Assembly: GCA_947450325.1 (NCBI GenBank)
Contig: CANFUT010000019.1
Location: forward strand, 20,331-84,330
DNA: 64,000 bases
Source: Flavobacteriia bacterium
GTDB taxonomy: Bacteria; Bacteroidota; Bacteroidia; Flavobacteriales_D; Crocinitomicaceae
Direction: 5' to 3'
Below, in pieces: positions 44,955 to 54,089 of this stretch (position 1 is the first letter of the stretch; every line of letters starts with the position of its first letter). The translations under genes were made by a program, and so were the position numbers. Under the pieces are notes generated by a model that searched no databases, was not told the origin of the DNA, and saw only the letters and a program-made list of their open reading frames with translations.

Positions 44955-45365
44955 ATGAGTTTAACAGTTATTGAAAAATTAAGCGTTCCATCAGAGCTAT
45001 CTAGTCTTTCTATCGTGGAGTCTTTGATTGATCGTGTTTGTGGTTCTCTTGGTGTTCATGAAGATGCTTACGGAAATATTTTGATTGCTGTTACTGAAGC
45101 TGTCAATAATGCCGTTATTCATGGCAATCAGTATAATTCAAATGTTGATATTGACGTTGAAGTTTTAGATGTAGATGATCGTCTTTGCTTTAGTATTAAG
45201 GATAAGGGAAACGGTTTTGATTTTAATAATTTACCAGACCCTACTGCACCTGAAAATATTGAAAAGGAGAATGGACGTGGTATTTTTTTAATAAAAAATC
45301 TCGCAGATGATTTGGTCTTCGACGAAGGTGGAAGAGTCGTAAATATTTTTTTTAACCGCGCCTGA
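44955..45365 (+). CDS. RsbW-like anti-sigma regulatory ATPase
   Basis: A HATPase_c_2 (GHKL) protein of 136 residues, all ATPase domain. The N-box is 'ITEAVNNAVIHGNQ' (about 41-54), the G1 box 'DKGNGFDF' (about 82-89) and the G2 box 'ENGRGIFLIKNLAD' (about 103-116). Such stand-alone domains act as anti-sigma/anti-anti-sigma kinases in partner switching. No anti-sigma antagonist or matching sigma gene is adjacent. Its stop and the ybeY start overlap as TGATG. Confidence 0.88.
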   Translation: MSLTVIEKLSVPSELSSLSIVESLIDRVCGSLGVHEDAYGNILIAVTEAVNNAVIHGNQYNSNVDIDVEVLDVDDRLCFSIKDKGNGFDFNNLPDPTAPENIEKENGRGIFLIKNLADDLVFDEGGRVVNIFFNRA

Positions 45366-45784
45366 TGCTTGATATTAATTATGAAGAGACTGACGATTTA
45401 GAACTTTCTGTTTCTAAAATTGAGTCTTGGTTGTCGGATGTTTGTCGAAGCGAAGGAAAGTCTCTTGATGGAGTTTCTTTGATTTTTTGCTCAGATAACT
45501 ATCTTCTAGAAATTAATCAACAGCATTTAAACCATGATTTCTTTACAGATATTGTCACTTTTGATTACTGTGTTGATGATTTAGTTTCTGGTGATTTATT
45601 TGTCAGCGTCGACCGTGTTTTTGAAAATTCGGCAGTTTATGATGTTCCTTTTTTCCACGAATTGCATCGGGTGATCGCACATGGTGTTCTACATTTGTGT
45701 GGTTATAAAGACAAATCTAAAGAGGAGGAAATATTGATGCGTCAAAAAGAAGATGCGGCGTTGGAGCTTATTAGTTTCACGTGA
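45365..45784 (+). CDS. ybeY: rRNA maturation endonuclease YbeY
   Basis: A single-strand-specific endoribonuclease needed for 16S rRNA 3' maturation and ribosome quality control. The zinc motif 'HRVIAHGVLHLCGYKDKSKEE' region (H-x3-H-x5-H type, about 98-118) is intact. 139 residues is normal. The start ATG overlaps the upstream stop. The last four codons lie inside a parS-like palindrome (45773-45788). Confidence 0.95.
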   Translation: MLDINYEETDDLELSVSKIESWLSDVCRSEGKSLDGVSLIFCSDNYLLEINQQHLNHDFFTDIVTFDYCVDDLVSGDLFVSVDRVFENSAVYDVPFFHELHRVIAHGVLHLCGYKDKSKEEEILMRQKEDAALELISFT

Positions 45785-45788
45785 AACA
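45773..45788. promoter_or_regulatory. parS-like ParB-binding site 1
   Basis: AGTTTCACGTGAAACA differs at one end base from the bacterial parS consensus TGTTNCACGTGAAACA. It overlaps the last codons and stop of ybeY. parA and parB are not in the window. Confidence 0.85.
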
Positions 45789-45819
45789 TGTAGTTTCATT
45801 CTTTCTTTCCAACTAATTT

Positions 45820-45835
45820 TGTTTCACGTGAAACA
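45820..45835. promoter_or_regulatory. parS site 2 (perfect)
   Basis: TGTTTCACGTGAAACA is an exact 16-bp palindrome and an exact consensus parS. It lies 7 nt before the mnmG start codon and 47 nt after site 1. A half-site (AGTTTCAT) lies between them. Confidence 0.92.
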
Positions 45836-45842
45836 TTAAAAA

Positions 45843-47714
45843 ATGCTTAAAAAATACGATGTCATTGTTGTTGGTGGTGGTCACGCTGGTTGCGAAGCCG
45901 CGAACGCTGCTGCTAAGTTGGGAAGTTCTGTGTTGTTGATAACAATGAATATGAATTCCATTGCTCAAATGAGTTGCAATCCTGCTATGGGCGGTGTGGC
46001 TAAAGGTCAAATTGTTCGAGAGATTGATGCTTTGGGTGGTGGAAGTGGAATTGTTTCAGATTTGAGTGCGATTCAATTTAGAATGTTGAATTTATCAAAA
46101 GGCCCTGCTATGTGGAGTCCACGTACGCAAAATGACAGGATGAAATTCGCCGAAGAATGGCGTTTGATGTTGGAGCGAAACCACAATGTTGATTTTTGGC
46201 AGGATACTGTTACTGGTTTAATTGTGTCTGGTGATTCAATTGCTGGTGTGAAGACTTCCATTGGCTTGGATGTTTTTGCTGATGCGGTTGTGTTAACTAA
46301 CGGTACTTTTTTAAACGGTTTAATTCATCTTGGCGAGAAGCAGTTTGGTGGTGGTAGAATTGGTGAGAAAGCTTCTTTTGGAATAACAGAAGATTTAGGG
46401 CGTTTGGGTTTTGAGTCCGGTCGAATGAAGACAGGAACTCCTCCTAGAATTGATGGAAGATCGTTGGATTATTCTAGAATGGAGACTCAAGAAGGTGATG
46501 TCAATCCGTCTAAATTTAGTTATTCAAATACTTCTGCGTTGAGATCGCAAAGGCCTTGTCATATCACTTACACAAATGAACAAACTCATGATATTTTAAG
46601 AACAGGTTTCGACCGTTCTCCAATGTTTAATGGTGCGATTCAAAGTAGAGGTCCACGTTATTGTCCAAGTATTGAAGATAAGATTAATCGTTTTGCGGAG
46701 AGAGATCGACACCAGCTTTTTGTTGAACCTGAAGGTTGGAATACATGCGAGATCTATGTGAATGGTTTTAGTACTTCTTTGCCAGAGGAAATTCAATTGC
46801 AAGCTTTGCATTCAGTTCCTGGGTTTGAGTATGCTAAGATGTTTAGACCTGGTTATGCTATTGAGTATGATTACTTCCCTCCTACTCAGTTGAAACATAC
46901 TTTAGAAACTAAATTGGTAAATGGGTTGTATTTTGCTGGGCAGATCAATGGTACAACTGGTTATGAAGAAGCTGCCTGTCAAGGACTGATGGCTGGAATA
47001 AATGCAAGTAGAAAATCTCAAAGCAAAGATGATTTTATTCTTAGTCGTTCTGATGCTTACATTGGTGTTTTGATTGATGATTTGATTACGAAAGGCACGA
47101 AAGAGCCTTATCGTATGTTTACTAGCCGTGCTGAATATAGAATTTTGTTGCGTCAAGATAATGCTGATTTACGTCTTTCCCCTTTAGGTCATGCTATTGG
47201 GTTGTTAGATGATCTTGCTATGGAAAAGGTTTCCGCGAAGAAACAAGGTGTTTCTGATTTTAAGGTAAAGCTAAAATCTATAGGTGTGACTCCAGCTCAA
47301 GCTAATCCTGTTTTGCATAAGTTGGGTTCTGCTGAAATTAATCAACAAGTAAAATTTTCTTCTTTAATAACACGTCCTCTTGTAGGCTTGGATGAACTAA
47401 AGGAAATGAGTCCTGAAATTGATTTACTGGTTCACGAATTTGATACTTTGCATCCGGATATTTCTATCCAAACGGAAATTCAACTGAAATATGAAGGATA
47501 TATTGAAAGAGAAGAGGAAATGGCGGCGAAGATGAACCGTTTAGATGATTTGAAGATTCCTTTGGATATTGATTATTCCCAGTTGAAAAGTATTAGTTTG
47601 GAGGCACGAGAAAAGTTTGTTTCGATTAAACCTGCTACCATTGGGCAGGCTTCAAGAATTAGTGGGATATCACCGAGTGATATTTCTGTTTTGTTAATTT
47701 ATTTAGGGAGATAG
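45843..47714 (+). CDS. mnmG: tRNA uridine 5-carboxymethylaminomethyl modification enzyme MnmG
   Basis: An FAD-dependent enzyme that, with MnmE, installs the cmnm5 group on U34 of several tRNAs. The FAD-binding '[12 protein letters not shown]' opens the protein (about 9-20). '[19 protein letters not shown]'-like residues follow near 47-65, then '[16 protein letters not shown]' near 150-165 and '[17 protein letters not shown]' near 364-380, all family signatures. 623 residues is normal. In many bacteria mnmG sits next to parAB near the origin; here parS sites flank it although parAB is absent. Confidence 0.97.
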   Translation: MLKKYDVIVVGGGHAGCEAANAAAKLGSSVLLITMNMNSIAQMSCNPAMGGVAKGQIVREIDALGGGSGIVSDLSAIQFRMLNLSKGPAMWSPRTQNDRMKFAEEWRLMLERNHNVDFWQDTVTGLIVSGDSIAGVKTSIGLDVFADAVVLTNGTFLNGLIHLGEKQFGGGRIGEKASFGITEDLGRLGFESGRMKTGTPPRIDGRSLDYSRMETQEGDVNPSKFSYSNTSALRSQRPCHITYTNEQTHDILRTGFDRSPMFNGAIQSRGPRYCPSIEDKINRFAERDRHQLFVEPEGWNTCEIYVNGFSTSLPEEIQLQALHSVPGFEYAKMFRPGYAIEYDYFPPTQLKHTLETKLVNGLYFAGQINGTTGYEEAACQGLMAGINASRKSQSKDDFILSRSDAYIGVLIDDLITKGTKEPYRMFTSRAEYRILLRQDNADLRLSPLGHAIGLLDDLAMEKVSAKKQGVSDFKVKLKSIGVTPAQANPVLHKLGSAEINQQVKFSSLITRPLVGLDELKEMSPEIDLLVHEFDTLHPDISIQTEIQLKYEGYIEREEEMAAKMNRLDDLKIPLDIDYSQLKSISLEAREKFVSIKPATIGQASRISGISPSDISVLLIYLGR

Positions 47715-47728
47715 TTTCACGTGGAACA
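47713..47728. promoter_or_regulatory. parS-like site 3 overlapping a GTG start codon
   Basis: AGTTTCACGTGGAACA has two differences from the palindromic consensus. The GTG at 47721-47723 within it is the start codon of the methyltransferase gene. It is 1.9 kb from site 2. Confidence 0.65.
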
Positions 47729-48602
47729 AATTAAAACATATACAAATTGTCCTGTTTGTGAAGGAGTCTTATTGTCTGAATTTATGACTCTGCCTGATCA
47801 CATGATTACTAAGGAAACTTTCAAAATAGTAAATTGCAATTCTTGTGGGTTTCATTTTACTAACCCTATTCCTTCGGAAGAAGTTATAGGTAATTATTAT
47901 AAGAGTGAAAATTATATTTCTCATTCAAGTTCTAAGTCTGGTTTGATTAATAAAGCTTACAATGTTGTAAGAAATATCACTTTGAAAAGAAAAGTGAATT
48001 TAGTTCGTCGATTGTCAAAGGGAAACAGTTTACTTGATATTGGTTCTGGTACAGGACACTTTTTAAACGCTTCAAAAATTTCAGGATTCCAAGTTCAGGG
48101 ATTAGAACCTGATCAAGATGCTAAGGGTTTTGCAAAAAAAGAGTTTGGTTTGTCACTACAGGATTTGTCGGAGATTCAAACCTTGGCGTCTAATTCTAAA
48201 GATGTGATTACAATGTGGCACGTTCTAGAACATGTTTATCATTTGAAAAGAGATTTAGCAGAATTTGTTAGGGTGTTGAAAAAGGATGGTGTATTTATTG
48301 TTGCTGTTCCTAATATGTCATCTTGGGACGCCAAACACTATGGTTCCTTTTGGGCGGCATTTGATGTGCCTCGACATTTATATCATTTCCAAGAAAAGAC
48401 GATTAGAAATTTATTTTCTCAATTTGAGATGGAATGTGTTGAAGTGCTGCCAATGAAATTTGACGCTTTTTACGTAAGTATGCTTTCTGAAAAGTATAAG
48501 TCAGGAAATATTGTTTCTGGTGTTATTAATGGACTAAAATCAAATTTTAACGCAAAAAGTGGTGGGTTTAGTTCCCAAATCTATGTTTTTAAGAAAATTT
48601 AA
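47721..48602 (+). CDS. Class I SAM-dependent methyltransferase with N-terminal zinc ribbon
   Basis: The N-terminal 'CPVCEG' (about 9-14) and 'CNSCGFHF' (about 38-45) form a probable Cys4 zinc ribbon. A Rossmann methyltransferase core follows with 'LLDIGSGTGHFL' (about 105-116, SAM-binding motif I) and 'DVITMWHVLEHVYH' (about 161-174). It resembles Methyltransf_23 proteins often linked to surface glycan or lipid modification. The substrate is unknown. The start is GTG 7 nt after mnmG, inside parS-like site 3. A terminator follows. Confidence 0.85.
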   Translation: MEQIKTYTNCPVCEGVLLSEFMTLPDHMITKETFKIVNCNSCGFHFTNPIPSEEVIGNYYKSENYISHSSSKSGLINKAYNVVRNITLKRKVNLVRRLSKGNSLLDIGSGTGHFLNASKISGFQVQGLEPDQDAKGFAKKEFGLSLQDLSEIQTLASNSKDVITMWHVLEHVYHLKRDLAEFVRVLKKDGVFIVAVPNMSSWDAKHYGSFWAAFDVPRHLYHFQEKTIRNLFSQFEMECVEVLPMKFDAFYVSMLSEKYKSGNIVSGVINGLKSNFNAKSGGFSSQIYVFKKI

Positions 48603-48671
48603 GCGATTTGAGCGCGTTTTATCTTGTTTGGGATAGAATCATATTAGGTCATTAGAGATGTTAAATTAGAG

Positions 48672-48707
48672 AGGGTGAAATTTTTAACAGTTTCACCCTT
48701 TTTTTAT
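48672..48707 (+). terminator. Intrinsic terminator
   Basis: AGGGTGAAA (48672-48680) and TTTCACCCT form a 9-bp stem with loop TTTTTAACAG, followed by seven Ts. It ends the DUF4175-mnmG-methyltransferase unit. Confidence 0.9.
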
Positions 48708-48723
48708 TTTTTCGCGTTTAAAT

Positions 48724-50655
48724 TTAGTTTTTGATTGGTTCTATCCAGTCGCCGTTTTCTTTGATCAAATCAATTAATGCGTCGACAGCTTCCTGTTCAG
48801 GAACATTTTTTCGCACAATTTCTTTTTCTTTGTATAGATGGATTTTACCTGGTCCAGTGCCTACATATCCATAATCAGCATCTGCCATTTCTCCTGGTCC
48901 ATTTACAATGCATCCCATAATACCAATTTTTATTCCTTTCAAATGAGAAGTTCTGTTTCTGATTTTGGCTGTTGTTTCTTGTAAATCGAAAAGTGTTCTT
49001 CCACAAGATGGACAAGAGATGTATTCCGTTTTTGAAATTCTTGTTCTTGTTGCTTGTAAAATTCCAAAAGATAAAGAATTAATGATAGTCATTGGTTGTT
49101 TTGCTTCAATCCAAATTCCATCTCCAAAACCGTCTATGAATTGATTTCCTGAATCACTCGACACATTCAATTGAAATGTTTCTAGGTCTTCAATTTCGCT
49201 TGTATATTTTAGAATTACTGGGTTGTCAATTTGGTAGTTTTCTAAAAGTGTTCTTGCATATCGGTAAACTTGGGTTTTATTGTCGTATTTCGTTGTGAAT
49301 ACGAATACACAATTAGGTCTGTTTTTGCATGTTTCTATATCAATAGATTCTGCATTCAGTTCTATAAAGTGTAAATTTTCCAAACGTATATCCTTTGCTT
49401 CGCTACTATTCAGAATTGGGTAGCAATGTTTTTGATGCTGGTATTTATCTTTCCATTTATTATATTCAAAAACAGCCCCTAAAGTTCCTGGAATTTCAAA
49501 ATTTAAGTCATTTTCTCCCATAAAAACAAAGTCTGCAGCTAGATCTTGCAAATTCCATTTGTCTAAACTTACAGAATAATTGTATCCAAATCCGTAAAAA
49601 TTTGCGGGTAGAATTTCAGTCTTTTTTGATAGGTCTGCAAATACAATTGGAACATTTTTCCCTCCGATATTATGAATTGATTGGCTATGTCTTTTTGAAT
49701 AATTATATGGATTATAGTTAACTAATAAATTAGTTTTAATGTTAAAGTTATTGTTTTTAGAACTAAATTTATTTATCAATTTTATAGCGACAGGTATTTC
49801 AAATTCAGGATCTTCAGTTAAAGAAACTCTAATGGTATCACCTAATCCGTCTTCTAAAAGTGCACCAATTCCAACTGCAGATTTAATTCTTCCATCTTCT
49901 CCATCACCAGCTTCAGTTACACCTAGATGTAGTGGATAATTCATTCCTTCGTCTTGCATTGTTGCAACCAATAATCGGTATGCTTGAACCATTACTAAAG
50001 TATTGCTTGCTTTCATTGAAATGGCTAAATTGTGGTAGTCCATTTTTTGACAAATTCTTAAAAATTCCATGGCTGATTCCACCATACCTTCTGGGGTATC
50101 GCCGAAGCGACTCAATATTCTATCAGAAAGTGATCCGTGATTCGTACCAATTCTCATTGCGGTACCGTGATCTTTGCAAATTTGAACCAGAGGTTTGAAT
50201 TTTTCTTCAATTCTATGTAGTTCCGCTGAATAGGATTCATCAGTAAAATCTATGTCCTCAAACTTTTTCTTGTCAGCGTAATTTCCAGGATTTACACGGA
50301 CTTTTTCAATCAATTTGGCTGCAATTTCTGCTGCATTTGGCGTAAAATGTATGTCAGCAACAAGTGGAGTATCATATCCAAGCGATTTAAGTTTGTCGCT
50401 TATTTTACCTAAGTTTTCAGCTTCTTTTTTGCTCGGTGCAGTTAGTCTAACTAGTTCACATCCAGCATCAATCATTCTAATTGATTGTTCAACGGATTTA
50501 TCTGTATCCATTGTGTCCGTCGTTGTCATCGATTGTGGTCTGATTGGTTGATTTCCTCCAATTTTTAGATTTCCAATCGTGATTTCACGTGTCACATATC
50601 TATTTCTATTAAAATAATCTACACAGTATTTTTTCGAACTTTGCTTATTTTCCAT
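48724..50655 (-). CDS. ispG: 4-hydroxy-3-methylbut-2-en-1-yl diphosphate synthase (long form)
   Basis: An Fe-S enzyme of the MEP isoprenoid pathway that converts MEcPP to HMBPP. The TIM-barrel N-terminal half has 'PIRPQSMTTTDTMD' near 38 and 'VADIHFTPNAA' near 98. The C-terminal domain carries the cluster ligands 'SCPSCGRTLF' (two Cys) and 'GCIVNGPGE' (third Cys and Glu). About 260 residues separate barrel and Fe-S domain: the extra domain of the Bacteroidota/plant long type. The ATG at 50655 is preferred over an open frame 54 nt further up. Monocistronic. Confidence 0.96.
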   Translation of the reverse strand: MENKQSSKKYCVDYFNRNRYVTREITIGNLKIGGNQPIRPQSMTTTDTMDTDKSVEQSIRMIDAGCELVRLTAPSKKEAENLGKISDKLKSLGYDTPLVADIHFTPNAAEIAAKLIEKVRVNPGNYADKKKFEDIDFTDESYSAELHRIEEKFKPLVQICKDHGTAMRIGTNHGSLSDRILSRFGDTPEGMVESAMEFLRICQKMDYHNLAISMKASNTLVMVQAYRLLVATMQDEGMNYPLHLGVTEAGDGEDGRIKSAVGIGALLEDGLGDTIRVSLTEDPEFEIPVAIKLINKFSSKNNNFNIKTNLLVNYNPYNYSKRHSQSIHNIGGKNVPIVFADLSKKTEILPANFYGFGYNYSVSLDKWNLQDLAADFVFMGENDLNFEIPGTLGAVFEYNKWKDKYQHQKHCYPILNSSEAKDIRLENLHFIELNAESIDIETCKNRPNCVFVFTTKYDNKTQVYRYARTLLENYQIDNPVILKYTSEIEDLETFQLNVSSDSGNQFIDGFGDGIWIEAKQPMTIINSLSFGILQATRTRISKTEYISCPSCGRTLFDLQETTAKIRNRTSHLKGIKIGIMGCIVNGPGEMADADYGYVGTGPGKIHLYKEKEIVRKNVPEQEAVDALIDLIKENGDWIEPIKN

Positions 50656-50806
50656 CGCTTTTTTTGATATCGCCTTTAACACAACAAAATTAGTGTTATT
50701 TATGTTCAACTTCAGTTTTTGAACAATTTACCATGGACTAAATAAGCGAACAAAGGATTACATAGTTTTAAATTTCTTATATTTGTGTTAAATTTATGTG
50801 AAAACT

Positions 50807-51913
50807 ATGAGCATTCCTTCTATTTCTTTCTCCAAAAGTCATAATGTGGAGTTTTATAAAACGCTGCAACAGCGCGTTAGAGAATATTTTAAAGAGAAAA
50901 AAAAATCGAGATTTGCTAACACGAATATGGTTATCAAGACAATTTTCATGATTGCCTTATACGTTGTTCCTTTTGTTTTACTTTTAACAGTCATTGAAAG
51001 TCCTTTGATTTCGTTCTTGATGTGGCTTGTGATGGGTTTTGGAATGGCTGGAATTGGTTTGTCAATCATGCATGATGCAAATCATGGTGCTTATTCAAAA
51101 AATAAATACATCAATAAATCACTTGGTTTTGTCATTTTTGCTTTGGGTGGTTCAGATGTAAACTGGAGAATCCAACACAATATTTTGCACCATACTTACA
51201 CGAATGTCACAGGTATGGATGAGGATATTAATCCAGGAAAAGTGATGCGCTTTTCACCGCATGCAAAAAGATATAAATTACACAAATACCAACACATTTA
51301 TGCTTGGTTTTTATATTGTTTGATGACTTTAATGTGGTGTACTGTAAAAGATTACCGCCAAGCAGTAAGGTACAACAAAATGGATTTGATGAAAACGCAG
51401 GACATTACCTATAGTCAATTGTTGACATCCATTATTGTTTCGAAAATTCTTTATTTCGCTGTGATTTTTGGACTTCCGTTTGTTTTTTCTTCGTTGCCTT
51501 GGTGGGCTACAATTTTAGGCTTTTTAGCAATGCAGTTTATTGCAGGTTTGATTTTAGCAATGATTTTTCAGCCTGCTCACGTTGTTCCAACTTCAAATTA
51601 TCCGGTGCCTGATGAATCAGGAAATATTGATGCTGATTGGGCTGTTAGTCAACTGTATAACACCGCTAATTTTGCACCCAAAGCAAAAGTTTTTTCATGG
51701 TATGTTGGTGGTTTAAATTTTCAAATTGAACACCATTTGTTTCCAAACATTTGTCATGTACACTATGATAAATTGGCGAAAATTGTAAAGGAAACAGCTA
51801 AAGAATTCAATTTGCCTTATATTTCTCAAAAAACATGGTATGGTGCATTACGCGAGCACACGATCATGTTGAAAAACCTGGGAAATAATGATTTTGCACC
51901 TGGAATTCATTAG
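50807..51913 (+). CDS. Membrane fatty acid desaturase
   Basis: An integral membrane di-iron desaturase of the front-end (delta-5/6-like) type. The three histidine boxes are visible: 'HDANHG' (about 87-92), 'HNILHHTYTN' (about 123-132) and 'QIEHHLFP' (about 302-309, the Q-x-x-HH form typical of front-end enzymes). Four hydrophobic segments occur around 45-85 and 200-250. There is no cytochrome b5 domain. The ATG at 50807 is preferred; a GTG 9 nt upstream is in frame. A -7-like TATATTTG lies at 50778-50785. It introduces a double bond in acyl chains, probably of membrane lipids. Confidence 0.9.
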   Translation: MSIPSISFSKSHNVEFYKTLQQRVREYFKEKKKSRFANTNMVIKTIFMIALYVVPFVLLLTVIESPLISFLMWLVMGFGMAGIGLSIMHDANHGAYSKNKYINKSLGFVIFALGGSDVNWRIQHNILHHTYTNVTGMDEDINPGKVMRFSPHAKRYKLHKYQHIYAWFLYCLMTLMWCTVKDYRQAVRYNKMDLMKTQDITYSQLLTSIIVSKILYFAVIFGLPFVFSSLPWWATILGFLAMQFIAGLILAMIFQPAHVVPTSNYPVPDESGNIDADWAVSQLYNTANFAPKAKVFSWYVGGLNFQIEHHLFPNICHVHYDKLAKIVKETAKEFNLPYISQKTWYGALREHTIMLKNLGNNDFAPGIH

Positions 51914-51918
51914 TCCAA

Positions 51919-52269
51919 ATGAATATTGAAGAATTAAGGTCTTATTGTTTGAGTTTGAAAGGAACTTCCGAAGGTTTTCCTTTTGATCAAAAGACCTTGG
52001 TTTTTAAAGTAATGGGAAAAATGTTTGCATTGATTGATGTTGATTTATTTGATTCAATTAATCTAAAATGTGATCCAGAAAAGGCGGTTTTGTTGAGAGA
52101 ACAGCACGAAGGAATTACTCCTGGTTTTCACATGAATAAATCGTTGTGGAATACAGTCAAAATCAATCAAGATGTGTCTGATCAGTTGATTTATGAATTG
52201 ATAGAACATTCATATCAGCAAGTGGTTTCAAAATTGACAAAAAAACTTCAAAATGAGTTGCAGGGTTGA
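51919..52269 (+). CDS. MmcQ/YjbR family protein
   Basis: A 116-residue cytosolic protein with the CyaY-like double-wing fold of the MmcQ/YjbR family. 'YCLSLKGTSEGFPFDQKTLVFKV' parts near 9-31 and 'SINLKCDPEKAVLLREQ' near 47 are typical, as is 'GFHMNKSLWNTVKIN' near 72. It is often called DNA-binding, but the function is unproven. The S4 protein gene begins 17 nt before its stop. Confidence 0.88.
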   Translation: MNIEELRSYCLSLKGTSEGFPFDQKTLVFKVMGKMFALIDVDLFDSINLKCDPEKAVLLREQHEGITPGFHMNKSLWNTVKINQDVSDQLIYELIEHSYQQVVSKLTKKLQNELQG

Positions 52270-52627
52270 TAAATACGTGTGGGCAGTAAGAATTGCTAAA
52301 ACACGCTCACAAGCCTCGGATTTGATTTCAAAAGGAAAAATCAAATTAAATCAATCACAGGTAAAACCGGCGCGCGATGTAAAAGTTGGCGATTTTATAA
52401 ATGTTTATAAAAACACTGCTGTTTTTTCCTACAAAATCATTCAATTGTTGGAAAAAAGAGTAGGTCCAAAATTGGTTGCGGATTATCTCATTGATGTCAC
52501 TCCTGCTGAAGAAATAGAAAAATATAAGACCTATCAAATAGCACAAAGTGCTTATAGAGAGTATGGAACTGGTCGACCTTCTAAACACGATCGGAAAGAC
52601 ATCGAAGACTATTTAAATTGGGATTAA
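52253..52627 (+). CDS. S4-domain RNA-binding protein (Hsp15-like)
   Basis: The N-terminal S4 fold 'RVDKYVWAVRIAKTRSQASDLI' (about 4-25), followed by 'GKIKLNQSQVKPARDVKVGD', matches the heat-shock protein 15 family, which binds stalled 50S subunits bearing nascent chains. Its start lies within the YjbR gene and its stop shares bases with the convergent aspartate kinase stop (52624-52627). Confidence 0.9.
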   Translation: MSCRVDKYVWAVRIAKTRSQASDLISKGKIKLNQSQVKPARDVKVGDFINVYKNTAVFSYKIIQLLEKRVGPKLVADYLIDVTPAEEIEKYKTYQIAQSAYREYGTGRPSKHDRKDIEDYLNWD

Positions 52628-53898
52628 TCAATTTTTCTTGCCAAAAAACGAACCGTCTGCCTTGTTTTTTGCTCAATTAAAACCGTCTTATTGTGAATCA
52701 TTTTGGCAATTGTTGCATCATCATAATGTCTGATAGTAATAAGTTCCAAATTTGCATTGAATTTCACTTCATATTTATTTCTGAAAAGATCTAAAACCTC
52801 GTCAATTTTGATTTTATTTTGATCGACAGCAAATGAAAAGCTCAATGCAGAATTTTGCATTAGATTAATTTTAATTCCTGATTTCGAAAGCGTTTCGAAA
52901 ATGTCACTCAAATTTTCTTCTACAATAAAAGAGAAATCCTTCGGTGTGATTGAAAATAGAACTTGGTCTAATTTGAAAATGAAAGATGGAATCAAATGGT
53001 CATAATCCATAGACGATTGAATGACAGTTCCTGGCGTACTTGGATCAATGAATGATTTTACATACAAAGATATTTGTTTGTTTTGTAGCGGTTTAATCGT
53101 TTTTGGGTGTATAACAGAAGCACCATAATAAGCCAATTCAATGGCTTCTTTGAATGAAATTTGATCTAATTTGACTGTGTCTTCAAACCATTTTGGATCC
53201 GCATTCAACATTCCTGGCACATCTTTCCAAATGGTAACACTTTTGGCATCGGTGCAATATGCTAAAATTCCAGCTGTATAATCAGATCCTTCTCTACCTA
53301 AAGTAGTAGTAAATCCTTCAGACGTATGTCCAATAAAACCTTGCGTTACAACTAGTTTTGCTGATTTATACAATGGAAGCAATCTTTCATTAATCAATTC
53401 TTGGGTTTTCGTCCAATCAACATTTGAATCTCTGTATTGGCGATCAGTGCGGATTAATTTTCTCGCATCTGCCCAAAAAGATAGATGACCTTCTTCTCTC
53501 AAATAGGCATCAACAATAAGCGTACTTAAAATTTCACCCAGTGATACAATTTGATCGTATTCGAAATCAAAATTATCGGAAATTGGTTGGTCAATTTTGT
53601 TTCTTAGAAAATCGAAAACTGATTCAACCTCTTGATGAACAGCATAATGATGTTCTTTAAAAAGTTGATTTAAAATTTTTAAATGGAAATTATACGTTTC
53701 TTCCACCAAGTATTTATAGGTTGAAACATTCCTTTCCCAAAGTGCTTGAACGATTTCTTCCAGCGCATTGGTCGTTTTTCCCATGGCAGAAATTACGACC
53801 AATCTTTTTTCTGTAGAGTACAATGAAAGAATTTTTGAAACATTTTGAATTGCTTCAGCATTTTTTACGGATGCACCACCAAATTTAAAAACCAACAT
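52624..53898 (-). CDS. Aspartate kinase
   Basis: Phosphorylates aspartate, the first step towards lysine, threonine and methionine. The N-terminal 'VFKFGGASVKNAEAI' (about 2-16) is the amino-acid kinase signature. 'SLGEILSTLIV' near 121 and 'TTLGREGSDYTAGILA' near 203-218 bind aspartate and ATP. A C-terminal ACT-like region (about 300-420) suggests feedback control. No homoserine dehydrogenase domain. The start at ATG 53898 is fixed by the signature. The plus-strand S4 gene stops on the same bases. Confidence 0.93.
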   Translation of the reverse strand: MLVFKFGGASVKNAEAIQNVSKILSLYSTEKRLVVISAMGKTTNALEEIVQALWERNVSTYKYLVEETYNFHLKILNQLFKEHHYAVHQEVESVFDFLRNKIDQPISDNFDFEYDQIVSLGEILSTLIVDAYLREEGHLSFWADARKLIRTDRQYRDSNVDWTKTQELINERLLPLYKSAKLVVTQGFIGHTSEGFTTTLGREGSDYTAGILAYCTDAKSVTIWKDVPGMLNADPKWFEDTVKLDQISFKEAIELAYYGASVIHPKTIKPLQNKQISLYVKSFIDPSTPGTVIQSSMDYDHLIPSFIFKLDQVLFSITPKDFSFIVEENLSDIFETLSKSGIKINLMQNSALSFSFAVDQNKIKIDEVLDLFRNKYEVKFNANLELITIRHYDDATIAKMIHNKTVLIEQKTRQTVRFLARKID

Positions 53899-54089
53899 CT
53901 TATTTAATTTGAATGCGAAGATAGAGATTTTGGTTTTCAAAAAATAAATTTCAGTGTGTGATTATTTGAATGTAACAACATTTAATTCAGCAGCTAAAAA
54001 AATAACTCACAACTACGCTTTTTCTTGGGTTTTTCAATAAAATATAGTAAACTTGTAATTCGAATATATTTATTATCAAGTTGTTTTTG

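Noticed and set aside
50584..50599. CACGTG-centred palindrome in ispG
   Set aside because: GATTTCACGTGTCACA has four mismatches to parS; too weak.
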